Source: Sphingomonas kaistensis
GTDB taxonomy: Bacteria; Pseudomonadota; Alphaproteobacteria; Sphingomonadales; Sphingomonadaceae
Direction of reading: 5' to 3'
DNA length: 64,000 nucleotides
Assembly (NCBI RefSeq): GCF_011927725.1
Contig: NZ_JAATJC010000001.1
Span: forward strand, 1,743,001-1,807,000
Below, piece by piece: positions 45,998-56,140 of the stretch (positions are counted from its first letter, which is position 1; the number at the start of each line of letters is the position of its first letter). The notes beneath the pieces are model-generated. The model saw nothing but the letters and a program-made list of their open reading frames with translations, searched no databases and was not told the origin of the DNA. Made by a program: the position numbers and the translations under genes.

Positions 45998-47278
45998 ATG
46001 CCGCGCCTTCCCTTGCGCACCCTTCTGGTCCTGCTGCTCGCATCGTTCGGGCTCGGCACCGCCGTCTTCGCTCAGCTCGAGAGCGGGGACCGCGGGATTC
46101 CGCCCATCGACAGCGCCAGCACGCTGGAAATCGGCGGGATCAAGGTCGACGTCGCCGCCAAGGATGCGGAAAGCGCGCGGCTGGCCGGATGGCGGCTTGC
46201 GCAACGCCAGGGCTTTGCTGCCCTGTGGGCCAAGATGCACAACCGGCCGCTGGGTGAGGCGCCCAAGCTGCCCGATTCGACCCTCGACGGGATCGTCAGC
46301 TCGATCGCGATCGAGGAGGAGCGGATTGCGCCCGGCCGCTACATCGCCACCCTGCAGGTACTGTTCGACCGCTCGCGCTCGGCCGCGTTGCTGGGCGCGC
46401 AGGGCCCGGTGAGTCGCTCGGCGCCGATGCTGCTGATCCCGGTGATGGTCAGCGGTGGAACCGCGACCACGGTCGAACTGCGGAACCCGTGGCAGCGGGC
46501 ATGGGCCGAATATCGCACCGCCAACAGTGCGATCGATTATGCCCGCATCTCGGGTCAGGGGATCGATCCGCTGCTCGCCACTGCGTCGCAGGTCCGCCGG
46601 CCGGGCCGGGAGATGTGGCGCAACCTGGTCGATTTCTATGGCGCCGCCGACGTGCTGGTCGCGACCGCGCAGGTCAGGCGTCTGTATCCGGGCGGGCCTT
46701 CGGTCGCGACCTTTACCGGCAGCTTCGGGGCCGACCAGAAATTGCTCGGAAGCTTCACCCTGCGTGCCGAAAACAGCGCCGAAATGCCGCGGATGATGGC
46801 CGAAGGCGTGCAGCGGATGGACGCGCTCTACACTTCGTGGCTGGCGTCCGGCGGGCTCGAACCCGACCGGAGCCTGTTGCCGCCGCCGCCGCCGGTCGAG
46901 GAGATCGTCGAAGAGGAAGTCACGGAGGCTGCGCCGGTCGAGCAGCTGATCCAGATGGCGGTCACCTCGCCTTACTCGCCGGTCGGCTGGCTGCGCTCGA
47001 TCCCGGGTGTCCGCTCGGTGCAGGAAATCGGCGCGCAGGTGCTGGTGGTGCGCTACCGCGGCTCGCCCGCGCAGCTTGCCGCGGCGCTGAACGCCCGCGG
47101 GTGGCAGACCAGCAGCGCAAGCGGGGTGTTCACCATCACCGGCTATGCGCCGCCTCCGCCCCAACCCGCGCCACCGCAGCCGCAGCCGCAGCCGGCTCAG
47201 CCGCAGCCGCAGCCGCAGCCGCAGCGCCCGGCGCCCGAGCCGATCACCCCCGTCGCGACCAACCGGCCGGGGGAATGA
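45998..47278 (+). CDS. DUF2066 family exported protein with Pro-Gln tail
   Basis: A 426-residue protein with a signal peptide (MPRLPLRTLLVLLLASFGLGTAVFAQ) and the DUF2066 domain. Its features include AESARLAGWRLAQRQGFAALWAKM, RYIATLQVLFDRSRSAALLG and LIPVMVSGG. The last 45 residues are a Pro-Gln repeat followed by a short tail. In alphaproteobacteria DUF2066 commonly precedes hdaA, as here with a one-base gap. Periplasmic; function unknown. Confidence 0.85.
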   Translation: MPRLPLRTLLVLLLASFGLGTAVFAQLESGDRGIPPIDSASTLEIGGIKVDVAAKDAESARLAGWRLAQRQGFAALWAKMHNRPLGEAPKLPDSTLDGIVSSIAIEEERIAPGRYIATLQVLFDRSRSAALLGAQGPVSRSAPMLLIPVMVSGGTATTVELRNPWQRAWAEYRTANSAIDYARISGQGIDPLLATASQVRRPGREMWRNLVDFYGAADVLVATAQVRRLYPGGPSVATFTGSFGADQKLLGSFTLRAENSAEMPRMMAEGVQRMDALYTSWLASGGLEPDRSLLPPPPPVEEIVEEEVTEAAPVEQLIQMAVTSPYSPVGWLRSIPGVRSVQEIGAQVLVVRYRGSPAQLAAALNARGWQTSSASGVFTITGYAPPPPQPAPPQPQPQPAQPQPQPQPQRPAPEPITPVATNRPGE

Positions 47279-47279
47279 A

Positions 47280-47906
47280 GTGAGGGGCCCCGACCAGATC
47301 GCGCTCCCGCTCGACTGGCCGCAGGGGAGCGACGACAGCCGGTTCATCGTCAGCGCGGCGAACCAGGCCGCGTTTGATCATTTCCAGCGCTGGTCGAGCT
47401 GGCCGGTGCGCTCGACCATCCTTACCGGGCCCCGCCGCTCCGGCCGCTCGCTCCTCGCGCGCAATTTTGTGGCGCGGGTTGGCGGGCGGCTGTTCGATCC
47501 CGCCGATCGCCACGACGAGGAAGCGTTGTTCCATGCCTGGAACCAGGCGCAGGAGACCGGCCGCCCGCTGGTAATGGTTGCCGACCACGCACCGCCCAGG
47601 TGGGAGGTGAGCTTGCCCGACCTCCGCACCCGGCTGGCGATCACCCCGGTGACGACCATCGAGCAGCCCGACGACGCCCTGTTCGCCGCGCTGATCCGCC
47701 GCTTGTTCGCCGATCGCGGTCTGCACCTGCCTGACGAGGCGCTGCGCTATGTCGGCGATCGGGTGACGCGCGATTACTGGACCGCGGAGCGGGTGGTCGA
47801 GGCGATCGACCGCTTCGCCATCGCCGCCAACGCCAGGCTGAGCCTGCCAACGGTCCGCCGCGCGTTGATCAGCGGCGGGATCATCGAGGGAGGGCAGGAG
47901 GAGTGA
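47280..47906 (+). CDS. hdaA: DnaA-related regulatory inactivator HdaA
   Basis: A 208-residue Hda-type AAA+ protein that, with the sliding clamp, converts DnaA-ATP to DnaA-ADP after initiation. The clamp-binding motif QIALPL is at residues 6-11. The P-loop region reads LTGPRRSGRSLLA (about 48-60), with Arg where the Walker A Lys is expected. The GTG start sits behind GGGGGAAT. Its stop overlaps the ppk1 GTG. Confidence 0.85.
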   Translation: MRGPDQIALPLDWPQGSDDSRFIVSAANQAAFDHFQRWSSWPVRSTILTGPRRSGRSLLARNFVARVGGRLFDPADRHDEEALFHAWNQAQETGRPLVMVADHAPPRWEVSLPDLRTRLAITPVTTIEQPDDALFAALIRRLFADRGLHLPDEALRYVGDRVTRDYWTAERVVEAIDRFAIAANARLSLPTVRRALISGGIIEGGQEE

Positions 47907-50050
47907 ACGCGCCGGCCGAAACCAGGACCGTCGACTTGAAGGAAGGGCAAAGCCGTTACTTCAACCGCGAGATGTCGTGGCTGGCGTTCAACCGCCGGGT
48001 GCTGGAGGAAGCCGCCAATCCTGCGCATCCGTTGCTGGAGCGACTCCGCTTCCTGTCGATCAGCGGGTCCAACCTCGACGAATTCTTTTCGGTGCGGGTC
48101 GCGGGGCTGAAGGAGCAACAGCTCGAGGGGCTGGAGGAGCGCAGCTACGACGGGCAGACCCCGGCGCAACAGCTGGAGCGGATCAGCGAGGAGGCCGATG
48201 CGCTGATCGCCGAGCAGCAGCAGACCTGGCTGGTGCTCGCCGACCTGCTCGGCCAGTCGGGGGTCGAGGTGGTCGGCGCTGCCGACCTCGACGAATCTGA
48301 GCGGGAGTGGCTTCGCACCTTCCTGTCGGAGCAGATCCTGCCGGTGCTGACCCCGCAGGCGGTCGACCCCTCGCACCCGTTCCCGTTCGTGCCCAACCTT
48401 GGCTACGCCCTGGTGTTCGCGATGGTCGACAGCGCGGACAAGGAGCCGGTCAGCGAAGTGCTGATGATCCCGCCTTCGGTTCCGCGCTTTCTCCAGCTTC
48501 CGGGCACGCAGACCCGGTTCATCTCGATCGACGCGGCGATTGCGGCACACCTCGACGTGCTGTTTCCCGGTTTCGAACTGGTCGCGGCTGGGGCGTTCCG
48601 GGTGCTGCGCGACACCGATATCGAGATCGAGGAGGATGCGGAGGATCTTGTCCGGACCTTCCGCTCGGCCATCAAGCAGCGCCGCCGCGGGCGGGTGATC
48701 AGGCTCGAATTCACCAGCGGGACGCCGCTCGACCTCGAGAACCTCGTGCGCGAAGGGGTCGGGGCCGAGCATGCGCTGATTGCCGAGAATTCGGGGGTGA
48801 TCGGGATCGCTGACCTCCAGCAACTGGTCGATGTCGAGGGCCACGCCGCGCTCCGCTTCGCGACCTACAAGCCGCGCTTCCCCGAGCGGGTGAAGGAGCA
48901 TGACGGCGACTGCTTCGCGGCGATCCGCGACAAGGATTTCGTGGTCCACCACCCGTATGAGAGCTTCGACGTGGTGGTCGCCTTCCTGCGTCAGGCGGCG
49001 AGCGATCCCGACGTGGTGGCGATCAAGCAGACGCTGTACCGCGCGGGCAAGCAGTCGGCGATCATCGACGCGCTGGTCGCAGCCGCCGAGGCGGGCAAGT
49101 CGGTGACGGCGGTGGTCGAGCTGAAGGCCCGTTTCGACGAGGAGCAGAACCTGTTCTGGGCAAGCCGGCTGGAGCGGGCAGGCGTGCAGGTGGTGTATGG
49201 CTTCACCCAGTGGAAGACCCACGCCAAGGTGTCGATGGTGGTGAAGCGCGAGGGCGGCTCGTTCCGCACCTACTGCCACTTCGGGACCGGCAACTACCAT
49301 CCGACCACGGCGCGCTTCTACACCGACCTCAGTTTCTTCACCGCATCCAAGCGGGCGGCGCGCGATGCCGCCAAATTGTTCAATTTCATCTCCGGCTACG
49401 TCCGGCCGAAGGGCCTCGAACTGCTGGTGATGAGCCCGGTCAGCCTGCGCGAGAAGTTGAACGCCTGGATCGATGCCGAAATCGCCAATGCCAAGGCCGG
49501 CAAGCCCGCCGCGATCTGGGCCAAGATGAACAGCCTGGTCGACCCGCGGATCATCGAAAAGCTATACGAGGCGAGCGAGGCGGGGGTGAAGATCGAGCTG
49601 ATCATCCGCGGCATCTGCTGCCTTCGTCCGGGTATCGCCGGTCTGTCGAGCAACATCCGGGTGAAGTCGATCGTCGGTCGCTTCCTCGAGCATAGCCGCA
49701 TCTGGTGCTTCGCCAACGGGGCGCGTCTTCCGCATGGCAAGGCCCGGCTGTTCATTTCGTCGGCCGACTGGATGCCGCGCAACCTCGATCGCCGGGTCGA
49801 GGTCGCGGTGCCGCTCGAGAATTCGACCGTCCACGCGCAGGTGCTGGAACAGGTGATGGTTGCCAACCTGATCGACAATCAGCAGAGCTGGCTGCTGGAC
49901 GGAAGCAGCGGCCAGTATCGCCGCGTCGCGGGCGACAAGAAGCCTTTCAACCTCCACACCTATTTCATGACCAATCCATCGCTTTCCGGTCGCGGGCAGT
50001 CGCTCGAAGGCAGAAAGGTGCCGAAACTCAAGCTGGAACAGGGCGGGTAG
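47903..50050 (+). CDS. ppk1: Polyphosphate kinase 1
   Basis: A 715-residue enzyme that builds inorganic polyphosphate from ATP reversibly. N-terminal domain YFNREMSWLAFNRRVLEEA; catalytic PLD-like domains with the phospho-acceptor His in TYCHFGTGNYHP (near 457) and LFISSADWMPRNLDRRVEV near 610. The GTG start overlaps the hdaA stop (GTGA). With ppx ten bases downstream it forms the polyphosphate operon. Confidence 0.95.
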   Translation: MNAPAETRTVDLKEGQSRYFNREMSWLAFNRRVLEEAANPAHPLLERLRFLSISGSNLDEFFSVRVAGLKEQQLEGLEERSYDGQTPAQQLERISEEADALIAEQQQTWLVLADLLGQSGVEVVGAADLDESEREWLRTFLSEQILPVLTPQAVDPSHPFPFVPNLGYALVFAMVDSADKEPVSEVLMIPPSVPRFLQLPGTQTRFISIDAAIAAHLDVLFPGFELVAAGAFRVLRDTDIEIEEDAEDLVRTFRSAIKQRRRGRVIRLEFTSGTPLDLENLVREGVGAEHALIAENSGVIGIADLQQLVDVEGHAALRFATYKPRFPERVKEHDGDCFAAIRDKDFVVHHPYESFDVVVAFLRQAASDPDVVAIKQTLYRAGKQSAIIDALVAAAEAGKSVTAVVELKARFDEEQNLFWASRLERAGVQVVYGFTQWKTHAKVSMVVKREGGSFRTYCHFGTGNYHPTTARFYTDLSFFTASKRAARDAAKLFNFISGYVRPKGLELLVMSPVSLREKLNAWIDAEIANAKAGKPAAIWAKMNSLVDPRIIEKLYEASEAGVKIELIIRGICCLRPGIAGLSSNIRVKSIVGRFLEHSRIWCFANGARLPHGKARLFISSADWMPRNLDRRVEVAVPLENSTVHAQVLEQVMVANLIDNQQSWLLDGSSGQYRRVAGDKKPFNLHTYFMTNPSLSGRGQSLEGRKVPKLKLEQGG

Positions 50051-50059
50051 AACAAGAAT

Positions 50060-51520
50060 ATGGCAAAGCGCTCTTTCGGCCCGGTCGGGATCATCGACAT
50101 CGGCTCCAACTCGATCAGGTTCGTCGCTTATGCCGGGTCGGAGCGGGTCCCTTCGACCCTGTTCAACGAAAAGGTTTCGGCCGGGCTCGGGCGCGAGCTC
50201 GCCTCGACAGGGCAATTGTCCGAAAAGGCGATGGACCAAGCGATCGAGGCGCTTGCGCGGTTTCGCCTGCTCGCGCGCGAGATGAAGCTGAAGCGTCTTG
50301 ACGTGGTGGCCACGGCGGCGGTGCGCGATGCCGAGAATGGCGACGAATTCCTCGCCCGGGCGCGCAAGGCCGGGGTCGAGCCCAAGGTCATCACCGGCGA
50401 GGAGGAAGCGCGGCTTGCGGCGCTGGGGGTGATCTCCGCCATCCCACACGCCAAGGGCGTGGTCGCCGACCTTGGTGGTGGAAGCCTCGAACTGACGCCG
50501 GTTGCCAACGGCAAGGCGGGGGCGGGCATTTCGTTGCCGCTGGGCGTGCTGCGGGTCGGCACGGAGGCGAGCGCCAAGAGCCTCGCCGCGACGCTGCGCA
50601 AGGCGATCCCGCCGGCCATCCTCGCCGCCGGGGCGGAGCGGACGCTGTATCTGGTGGGCGGCTCGTTCCGCGCCTTTGCCCAGCTTGACCAGCAGGAAGC
50701 GAATTCGCCGCTGCACGTGGTCCACGGCCATGCGATCGAGGCTGACCGCGCACGCGAACTTCGCGACCTGATCCGCAAGACCTCGCCCGAACAATTGAAG
50801 CAGCGCTTCGGCCTGTCGACCACCCGCGCCCAGACCGCGCGACCGGCCGCCGCCGTGCTCGATGCGCTGTTCCGCGTGCTCGAGCCTGCCCGTGCGGTGG
50901 CCAGCGCCTACGGCCTGCGCGAAGGCTTGCTCTACGATCATCTGGCAGAGGAGCACCGGGCCGAAGACCCTTTATTGGCTGCCGCCCTTGAGGCGGGCGA
51001 GAAGCTGGGGCGGTTCGGGGATCACGGAGCCGAGCTGGACGCATGGATCGCGCCGCTTTTTCCCGACGATGACGACGCCGCGCGGCGGCTTCGGCTGGCC
51101 GCCTGCCTGCTCGCCGACGTCGGGTGGGAAGCGCATCCGGACTTCCGCGCCTTGTGGGCAGTCGACATGGGGGTGCATGGCAATTGGGTCGGGATCGACG
51201 CCGAGGGCCGGACCATCATCGGCCGGACCTTGTGGTCGGCGTTCGGCGGCGACGGACCGTTCAACCAGAGCCTTGCGCAGCTGGTCGACCAGCGGGTGCT
51301 CGACCATGCCGGTCAATGGGGCGCTGCGATCCGGCTTGCCCAGCGCTTGTCGGGCGGGACCGAGAAGCTGCTCGCGCGCTGCCATATCGAGGTGGACGAA
51401 GGCGACGTGGTGCTTCGCCTCGCGCGCAAGGACCAGCGGCTTTACAGCGACATCGTCGCCCGCCGGCACCGCCAGCTCGCCAACCTGATGGGGCTGACGG
51501 CGCGGCTGGAGCTGGCCTAG
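50060..51520 (+). CDS. ppx: Exopolyphosphatase / guanosine pentaphosphate phosphatase
   Basis: A 486-residue Ppx/GppA family member. The actin-like fold shows GIIDIGSNSIRFVAY, VATAAVRDAENG, ITGEEEARLAALGVISA and VVADLGGGSLEL, with the C-terminal HD-like domain (about 310-486). It degrades polyphosphate from the ends, opposing ppk1. Its TAG stop shares CTAG with the convergent I78 gene. Confidence 0.93.
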   Translation: MAKRSFGPVGIIDIGSNSIRFVAYAGSERVPSTLFNEKVSAGLGRELASTGQLSEKAMDQAIEALARFRLLAREMKLKRLDVVATAAVRDAENGDEFLARARKAGVEPKVITGEEEARLAALGVISAIPHAKGVVADLGGGSLELTPVANGKAGAGISLPLGVLRVGTEASAKSLAATLRKAIPPAILAAGAERTLYLVGGSFRAFAQLDQQEANSPLHVVHGHAIEADRARELRDLIRKTSPEQLKQRFGLSTTRAQTARPAAAVLDALFRVLEPARAVASAYGLREGLLYDHLAEEHRAEDPLLAAALEAGEKLGRFGDHGAELDAWIAPLFPDDDDAARRLRLAACLLADVGWEAHPDFRALWAVDMGVHGNWVGIDAEGRTIIGRTLWSAFGGDGPFNQSLAQLVDQRVLDHAGQWGAAIRLAQRLSGGTEKLLARCHIEVDEGDVVLRLARKDQRLYSDIVARRHRQLANLMGLTARLELA

Positions 51521-51801
51521 CCGCAGGTAACGCGCTGGATCCGGTTCTGCTCGTCGAGCTGGACCCGGACGCGGTCGGCGCGGAACTCCATCGTGACCAT
51601 CATGCCGGCCGCGACCCACTGCAGGGTCTTCGCGCCCGAAGTCGACAGGATCTGTGCGCCAACCTCTGCGGTCGCCGCCTGGCCGACGAATTGCTGGAGA
51701 TTGTCGTTGCTGCAGGTGCCGCCGGCCGGCGCGGCGGGTCCCACCGTCGCGCAGGCGCCGAGCAGGGCTGCTCCAATCCCCATCGCCATCAGCTTCATCA
51801 T
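51517..51801 (-). CDS. Peptidase inhibitor I78-family lipoprotein
   Basis: A 94-residue lipoprotein (signal and lipobox LLGAC near 17). The mature part has the I78 pattern: [57 protein letters not shown], with two Cys that could pair. I78 proteins inhibit serine peptidases or are predicted to. Its ATG overlaps the rnd stop by four bases. Confidence 0.8.
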   Translation of the reverse strand: MMKLMAMGIGAALLGACATVGPAAPAGGTCSNDNLQQFVGQAATAEVGAQILSTSGAKTLQWVAAGMMVTMEFRADRVRVQLDEQNRIQRVTCG

Positions 51802-52979
51802 GCCGCTTCCTCTTCCTGCGTCCTGGTCATCTTGAGCTTGCCGTTCAGCGTCGCGAACGCCAGCCGCCCTTCCACCAGGTCCAACGCATCACGGCCGAAT
51901 TCGTCGAACCGCCAGCCATTCAGGATCGCGAGGTCCTTGCGGACGCCGGCAGCCAAGGCCTCCAGCTCGTCCGAGCGGGCGATCAGCTTGGCCGCGACAT
52001 TGCTTTCCTTGGCCTTGATCTTGAGCAGGAGCTTGAGGAGGTCGGCGACCAGCGCACCGTCCTTGGTCAGGCCCGGCCGGCTCGGCCCGCGCTCGGGCAA
52101 TTCGTCGGGGCCGAGCGGCTGGGCATGCTCCAGCGCGCCCATCAGCCGCGCACCGATGTCGTTGTTGCGCCACCCCGCCGACAGCCCGCGCACCTTGGCG
52201 AGGTCTTCCTGCGTCTTGGGGGGATGGCCGGCGATGTCGGCCAGCGTGTCGTCCTTGACGATGCGGCCGCGCGGGAGGTTCTTGCCGCGGGCTTCCTTCT
52301 CGCGCCAGGCAGCGAGCGCGCGAAGCCGGCCCAGGACCTGCGGATTGCGGCTCGGCAGCTTGAGGCGCTTCCAGGCATCCTCGGGATCGAAAGCGAAGCT
52401 CGACGGATCGGCCAGCCGCTCCATCTCCTCGTCCAGCCACAGGCCGCGGCCGGTCTTACGCAGCTTGCTCACCATGCGCGGGAAAATGGTCGCGAGGTGG
52501 GTGACGTCGCCGATCGCATAGTCGATCTGGCGCTTGTCGAGCGGACGGCGGCTCCAGTCGGTGAAGCGCGCGCCCTTGTCGAGTGCGTGGCCGAGCATGG
52601 ACTCGATGAGGTTCGAGTAGCCCACCTGCTCGCCGTAACCGAGCGCCATGGCGGCGATCTGGGTGTCGAACAAAGGCTGCGGCGTCTTGCCCGTCACGTT
52701 GTGGACGATTTCGAGGTCCTGGCCGCCGGCGTGAAAGACCTTCAGCACGTCCTCATTGTCGACCAGCAGGTCCCACAGCGGCTTGAGGTCGAGCCCGTCG
52801 GCCATCGGATCGATCGCCGCCGCTTCGTCGACCGAGGCGATCTGGATCAGGCACAGTTCGGGCCAATAGGTATTCTCGCGCATGAACTCGGTGTCGACGG
52901 CGACGAAGTCATGGGCGGAGAGGCGATCGACCAGCGCGGCAAGCTCCGCGCTGTCGGTGATCAGGGGATGAATCTTCAT
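51798..52979 (-). CDS. rnd: Ribonuclease D
   Basis: A 393-residue 3'-5' exoribonuclease for tRNA maturation. The DEDD exonuclease domain opens with [24 protein letters not shown] and continues [12 protein letters not shown] and [13 protein letters not shown], followed by two HRDC-type helical domains (about 205-380). I take the ATG of MKIHPLI as start. A possible -35 (TTGACA, 53011-53016) exists in the divergent gap on the opposite strand, toward aspS. Confidence 0.93.
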   Translation of the reverse strand: MKIHPLITDSAELAALVDRLSAHDFVAVDTEFMRENTYWPELCLIQIASVDEAAAIDPMADGLDLKPLWDLLVDNEDVLKVFHAGGQDLEIVHNVTGKTPQPLFDTQIAAMALGYGEQVGYSNLIESMLGHALDKGARFTDWSRRPLDKRQIDYAIGDVTHLATIFPRMVSKLRKTGRGLWLDEEMERLADPSSFAFDPEDAWKRLKLPSRNPQVLGRLRALAAWREKEARGKNLPRGRIVKDDTLADIAGHPPKTQEDLAKVRGLSAGWRNNDIGARLMGALEHAQPLGPDELPERGPSRPGLTKDGALVADLLKLLLKIKAKESNVAAKLIARSDELEALAAGVRKDLAILNGWRFDEFGRDALDLVEGRLAFATLNGKLKMTRTQEEEAA

Positions 52980-53087
52980 GTTGGCAGGGCTGTAGCGGGG
53001 TGTCTTCAAGTTGACAAAAGGGGAGGGCTGGGGAAAGCGCCGCGCCATCCATTCACCGTCATGACGACCTCATCCGGACGACGCACC

Positions 53088-54872
53088 ATGCACGCCTATC
53101 GCTCCCACCATTGCGGCCAGCTCCGCGGTTCCGACGTCGGCAGCGACGTCCGCATCTCGGGCTGGGTCCATCGCAAGCGCGATCATGGCGGCGTGCTGTT
53201 CGTCGATCTTCGTGATCATCACGGCATCACCCAAGTCGTCGCCGACAGCGACAGCCCGGCGCTTGCGGTGCTCGAGCGGCTTCGGGTCGAGAGCGTGGTC
53301 ACCATCGACGGCAACGTGAAGGCGCGCGCCGAGGGCACCAGCAACGCCAACCTGCCGACCGGCGATATCGAGGTCTACGCCCGCGGCATCACGGTGCAGA
53401 GCAGCGCGTCCGAACTGCCGATGCCGGTGGCCGGCGAACAGGAATATCCGGAGGAGATCCGCCTCCGCTACCGCTACCTCGACCTGCGCCGCGAGCGGCT
53501 GCACGCCAACATCATGCTGCGCTCGAACGTCATCGCGTCGATCCGCCGCCGGATGGTCGAACAGGGCTTTACCGAGTTCCAGACCCCGATCCTGACTGCC
53601 TCGTCGCCCGAGGGCGCGCGCGACTATCTGGTCCCGAGCCGGGTGCATCCGGGCAAGTTCTACGCGCTTCCGCAGGCGCCGCAGATGTTCAAGCAGCTGC
53701 TGATGGTTGCCGGCTTCGACCGTTATTTCCAGATCGCGCCCTGCTTCCGAGACGAGGATGCCCGCGCCGACCGGTCCCCAGGCGAATTCTACCAGCTCGA
53801 CTTCGAGATGAGCTTCGTCACGCAGGATGATGTGTTCAACGCCATCGAGCCCGTCCTTGCCGGCGTGTTCCGCGAATTCGCTGGCGAGCGGCAGGTCACC
53901 GAGGGCGCGTTCCCGCGCATCCCGTACCGCGAGTCGATGCTGAAGTATGGCAGCGACAAGCCAGACCTGCGCAACCCGATCGTCATCAGCGACGTCGGCA
54001 GCCATTTCGAGGGCTCGGGCTTCGGCCTATTCTCGACCATCGTCGGCAAGGGCGGCTTCGTCCGCGCGATCCCGGCTCCGAACACCGCCGACAAGAGCCG
54101 CAAGTTCTTCGACGAGATGAACGACTGGGCCCGCGGCGAAGGCTATGCCGGGCTCGGCTATGCGACCCGCAAGGGCGGGGAGTGGGGCGGCCCGATCGCC
54201 AAGAACCATGGCACCGAGGGCATGGACAAGCTCGCCGCCGAACTCGGCCTGGGGCCGGACGACGGACTGTTCTTCGCGGCATCGGGCAAGGAGCTGGAGG
54301 CGGCCAAGCTCGCCGGCGCCGCCCGCACCCGGGTCGGCAACAGCCTCGGCCTGATCGACGAGAACCGCTTCGACTTCTGCTGGATCGTCGACTTTCCGAT
54401 GTTCGAATATGACGAGGACGCCAAGAAGGTCGACTTCAGCCACAACCCCTTCTCGATGCCGCAGGGCGAACTTGAAGCGCTGGAGACCAAGGACCCGCTC
54501 GACATCCTTGCCTGGCAGTATGACATCGTCTGCAACGGCGTGGAGCTGAGCAGCGGCGCGATCCGGAACCACCGCCCGGACATCATGTACAAGGCGTTCG
54601 AGATCGCCGGCTACACGCAGGAGCAGGTCGACACGAACTTCTCGGGCATGATCAATGCCTTCAAGTTCGGCGCGCCGCCGCACGGCGGGTCGGCGCCGGG
54701 GATCGACCGGATCGTCATGCTGCTGGCAGGCGAGCCCAACATCCGCGAGGTGGTGGTCTTCCCGATGAATCAGAAGGCCGAGGACCTGATGATGAACGCG
54801 CCGGCCGAGGTCAGCGCCAAGCAGCTCAAGGAACTCAGCATCCGGATCGTCGGCGACGGTCCGAAGGGCTGA
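53088..54872 (+). CDS. aspS: Aspartyl-tRNA synthetase
   Basis: A 594-residue bacterial-type class II synthetase. The anticodon-binding OB fold ([23 protein letters not shown]) is followed by class II motif 2 ([23 protein letters not shown]), a bacterial insertion domain, and motif 3 ([27 protein letters not shown]). I use the ATG at 53088; an ATG at 53061 is possible. It may charge both tRNA-Asp and tRNA-Asn, as in related bacteria; the sequence alone does not settle that. Confidence 0.95.
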   Translation: MHAYRSHHCGQLRGSDVGSDVRISGWVHRKRDHGGVLFVDLRDHHGITQVVADSDSPALAVLERLRVESVVTIDGNVKARAEGTSNANLPTGDIEVYARGITVQSSASELPMPVAGEQEYPEEIRLRYRYLDLRRERLHANIMLRSNVIASIRRRMVEQGFTEFQTPILTASSPEGARDYLVPSRVHPGKFYALPQAPQMFKQLLMVAGFDRYFQIAPCFRDEDARADRSPGEFYQLDFEMSFVTQDDVFNAIEPVLAGVFREFAGERQVTEGAFPRIPYRESMLKYGSDKPDLRNPIVISDVGSHFEGSGFGLFSTIVGKGGFVRAIPAPNTADKSRKFFDEMNDWARGEGYAGLGYATRKGGEWGGPIAKNHGTEGMDKLAAELGLGPDDGLFFAASGKELEAAKLAGAARTRVGNSLGLIDENRFDFCWIVDFPMFEYDEDAKKVDFSHNPFSMPQGELEALETKDPLDILAWQYDIVCNGVELSSGAIRNHRPDIMYKAFEIAGYTQEQVDTNFSGMINAFKFGAPPHGGSAPGIDRIVMLLAGEPNIREVVVFPMNQKAEDLMMNAPAEVSAKQLKELSIRIVGDGPKG

Positions 54873-54905
54873 GGCAGCGGCCTCGGCCGTGTTAACGGGG
54901 AGGCG

Positions 54906-55298
54906 ATGAAAAGCCTTCTCGACAAGCTCGGCTACAGATCCGGCGTGACGGCGCTGGTGTGGCGGGTGCCCGATTCGCGGGCCCCGCAGCTGTCCCCAGT
55001 CACGGTTGGAGGGGAGCCGCAATTCCTCCTCGCATTCGTTCGCGATCGTGCCGCACTGGGCGAGGCGGCGGACGAGGTCCTGCCATCCTACCGGCGCGGT
55101 GGGCACCTGTGGCTCGCCTATCCCAAGAAAAGCGGGTCGATCCTGTCCGACCTCAGCCGCGACGCGGGATGGGAGCGAATCACCCGTGCTGGACTGCTGC
55201 CCGTGACGCAGGTCGCGATGGACGAGGACTGGTCGGCACTCCGCTTCCGCTTCCGCGACGAGATCAAGAAGCTGACGAGAACATCCGCGCAGGCCTGA
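54906..55298 (+). CDS. DUF3052-like hypothetical protein
   Basis: A 130-residue soluble protein: LDKLGYRSGVTALVWRVP at the start, a central FVRDRAAL, then GGHLWLAYPKKSGSILSDLSRDAGWERI and VAMDEDWSALRFRFR. The pattern matches the DUF3052 type. No catalytic motif is visible. The ATG has GGGGAGG close upstream, and it may be cotranscribed with aspS 33 bases before it. Confidence 0.75.
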   Translation: MKSLLDKLGYRSGVTALVWRVPDSRAPQLSPVTVGGEPQFLLAFVRDRAALGEAADEVLPSYRRGGHLWLAYPKKSGSILSDLSRDAGWERITRAGLLPVTQVAMDEDWSALRFRFRDEIKKLTRTSAQA

Positions 55299-55339
55299 AC
55301 AACTGTTGTTTCGATGCCGCAGAACTCGTGTGATGTACT

Positions 55340-55405
55340 GAATCGGGACTCGAAGGAACTTTTAACCACAGTTGTTGAATTGCGAGAAATTTAAAGGCGA
55401 GTTAA
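55340..55405. promoter_or_regulatory. CtrA-like and GANTC sites upstream of a PEP-CTERM gene
   Basis: In the A+T-rich 136-base gap before the PEP-CTERM gene lie GAATC (55340-55344), GACTC (55347-55351), a TTAACC half-site (55362-55367), and TTAA-AGGCGAG-TTAA (55391-55405). The last is an exact TTAA-N7-TTAA CtrA consensus 30 bases before the ATG. CtrA sites so close to a start usually repress or act in downstream activation. Confidence 0.55.
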
Positions 55406-55434
55406 CAAGCGACCGAGATTAAAGGAACCCGGTC

Positions 55435-56022
55435 ATGAAAAAGCTCGCTCTCTCCATCGCTGCAATCGCCGCCGCCACCCTCGCCACCCCGGCCTCCGCC
55501 ACCGTCGAGGTCGGTTCGAGCGTGGGTTGCGCGTCCGGTCCGCTCGCTCCGCCTGCCGACAAGTGTGCCGGCTACTATTCGGACAACCAGTTCAGCGGCC
55601 AGTCCGACAACGTCGCCTTGCAGCAGAGCGCGATCAACCTGCTGATCGGCAGCGGCAACTACACCGTCGACTGGAACGCCCTGAAGGATGCGGGCAAGGT
55701 CGTGTCGGGCAGTGACCTGACCGCCCTGAACAACCTCCTCGCGACTGCCGGCGGGCAGGTGCTGATCGGCTTCCACTGGGGCAACGTCCCGGGTCCGCAG
55801 GGCAATGTTTCGGCCTTCTACCTGTGGGACAACGTGCCGGCCGGTTCGATCCGCCTGACCGACACGCAGGGTTATTCGAACGCCGTCCTGTATCGCTCGA
55901 CGAGCGTCACCACCGCGGTTCCCGAGCCGGGCACCTGGGCGCTGATGCTGGTCGGCTTCGGTGCGGTCGGTGGGGCCATGCGCCGCCGCCGCCGCGAGAC
56001 GGTCATTCCCCAGTTCGCCTGA
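55435..56022 (+). CDS. Secreted PEPxxWA-CTERM sorting-domain protein
   Basis: A 195-residue exported protein: signal peptide (MKKLALSIAAIAAATLATPASA), a mature part with two Cys (VGCASG, DKC) and a C-terminal sorting signal VPEPGTWALMLVGFGAVGGAM then RRRRRE. It is a second, distinct member of the type seen at 6066-6776; their mature parts do not obviously match. SD AAAGGAACC precedes the ATG. Likely a surface protein processed by an exosortase encoded elsewhere. Confidence 0.88.
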   Translation: MKKLALSIAAIAAATLATPASATVEVGSSVGCASGPLAPPADKCAGYYSDNQFSGQSDNVALQQSAINLLIGSGNYTVDWNALKDAGKVVSGSDLTALNNLLATAGGQVLIGFHWGNVPGPQGNVSAFYLWDNVPAGSIRLTDTQGYSNAVLYRSTSVTTAVPEPGTWALMLVGFGAVGGAMRRRRRETVIPQFA

Positions 56023-56085
56023 AGGAAAGGATCGGTGGTGCCGCTGCCCGGCGCCATCGATCCGCCGATACGACGCTAATCGAAA

Positions 56086-56114
56086 GGCCGCAGCCCCAGG
56101 GTTGCGGTCTTTTT
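56086..56114 (+). terminator. Rho-independent terminator after the PEP-CTERM gene
   Basis: GGCCGCA (56086-56092) and the following CCC pair with GGGTTGCGGTC (56099-56109), with two G-T pairs; TTTTT follows. It lies between convergent genes and may serve greB less well, since its minus-strand tail is short. Confidence 0.8.
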
Positions 56115-56140
56115 GTTGTGGGGCGCCGCGGTGAGGGCGC

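Noticed and set aside
47155..47230. Short tandem repeat as a CRISPR or minisatellite
   Set aside because: It is in frame within DUF2066 and simply encodes Pro-Gln pairs; no spacers.
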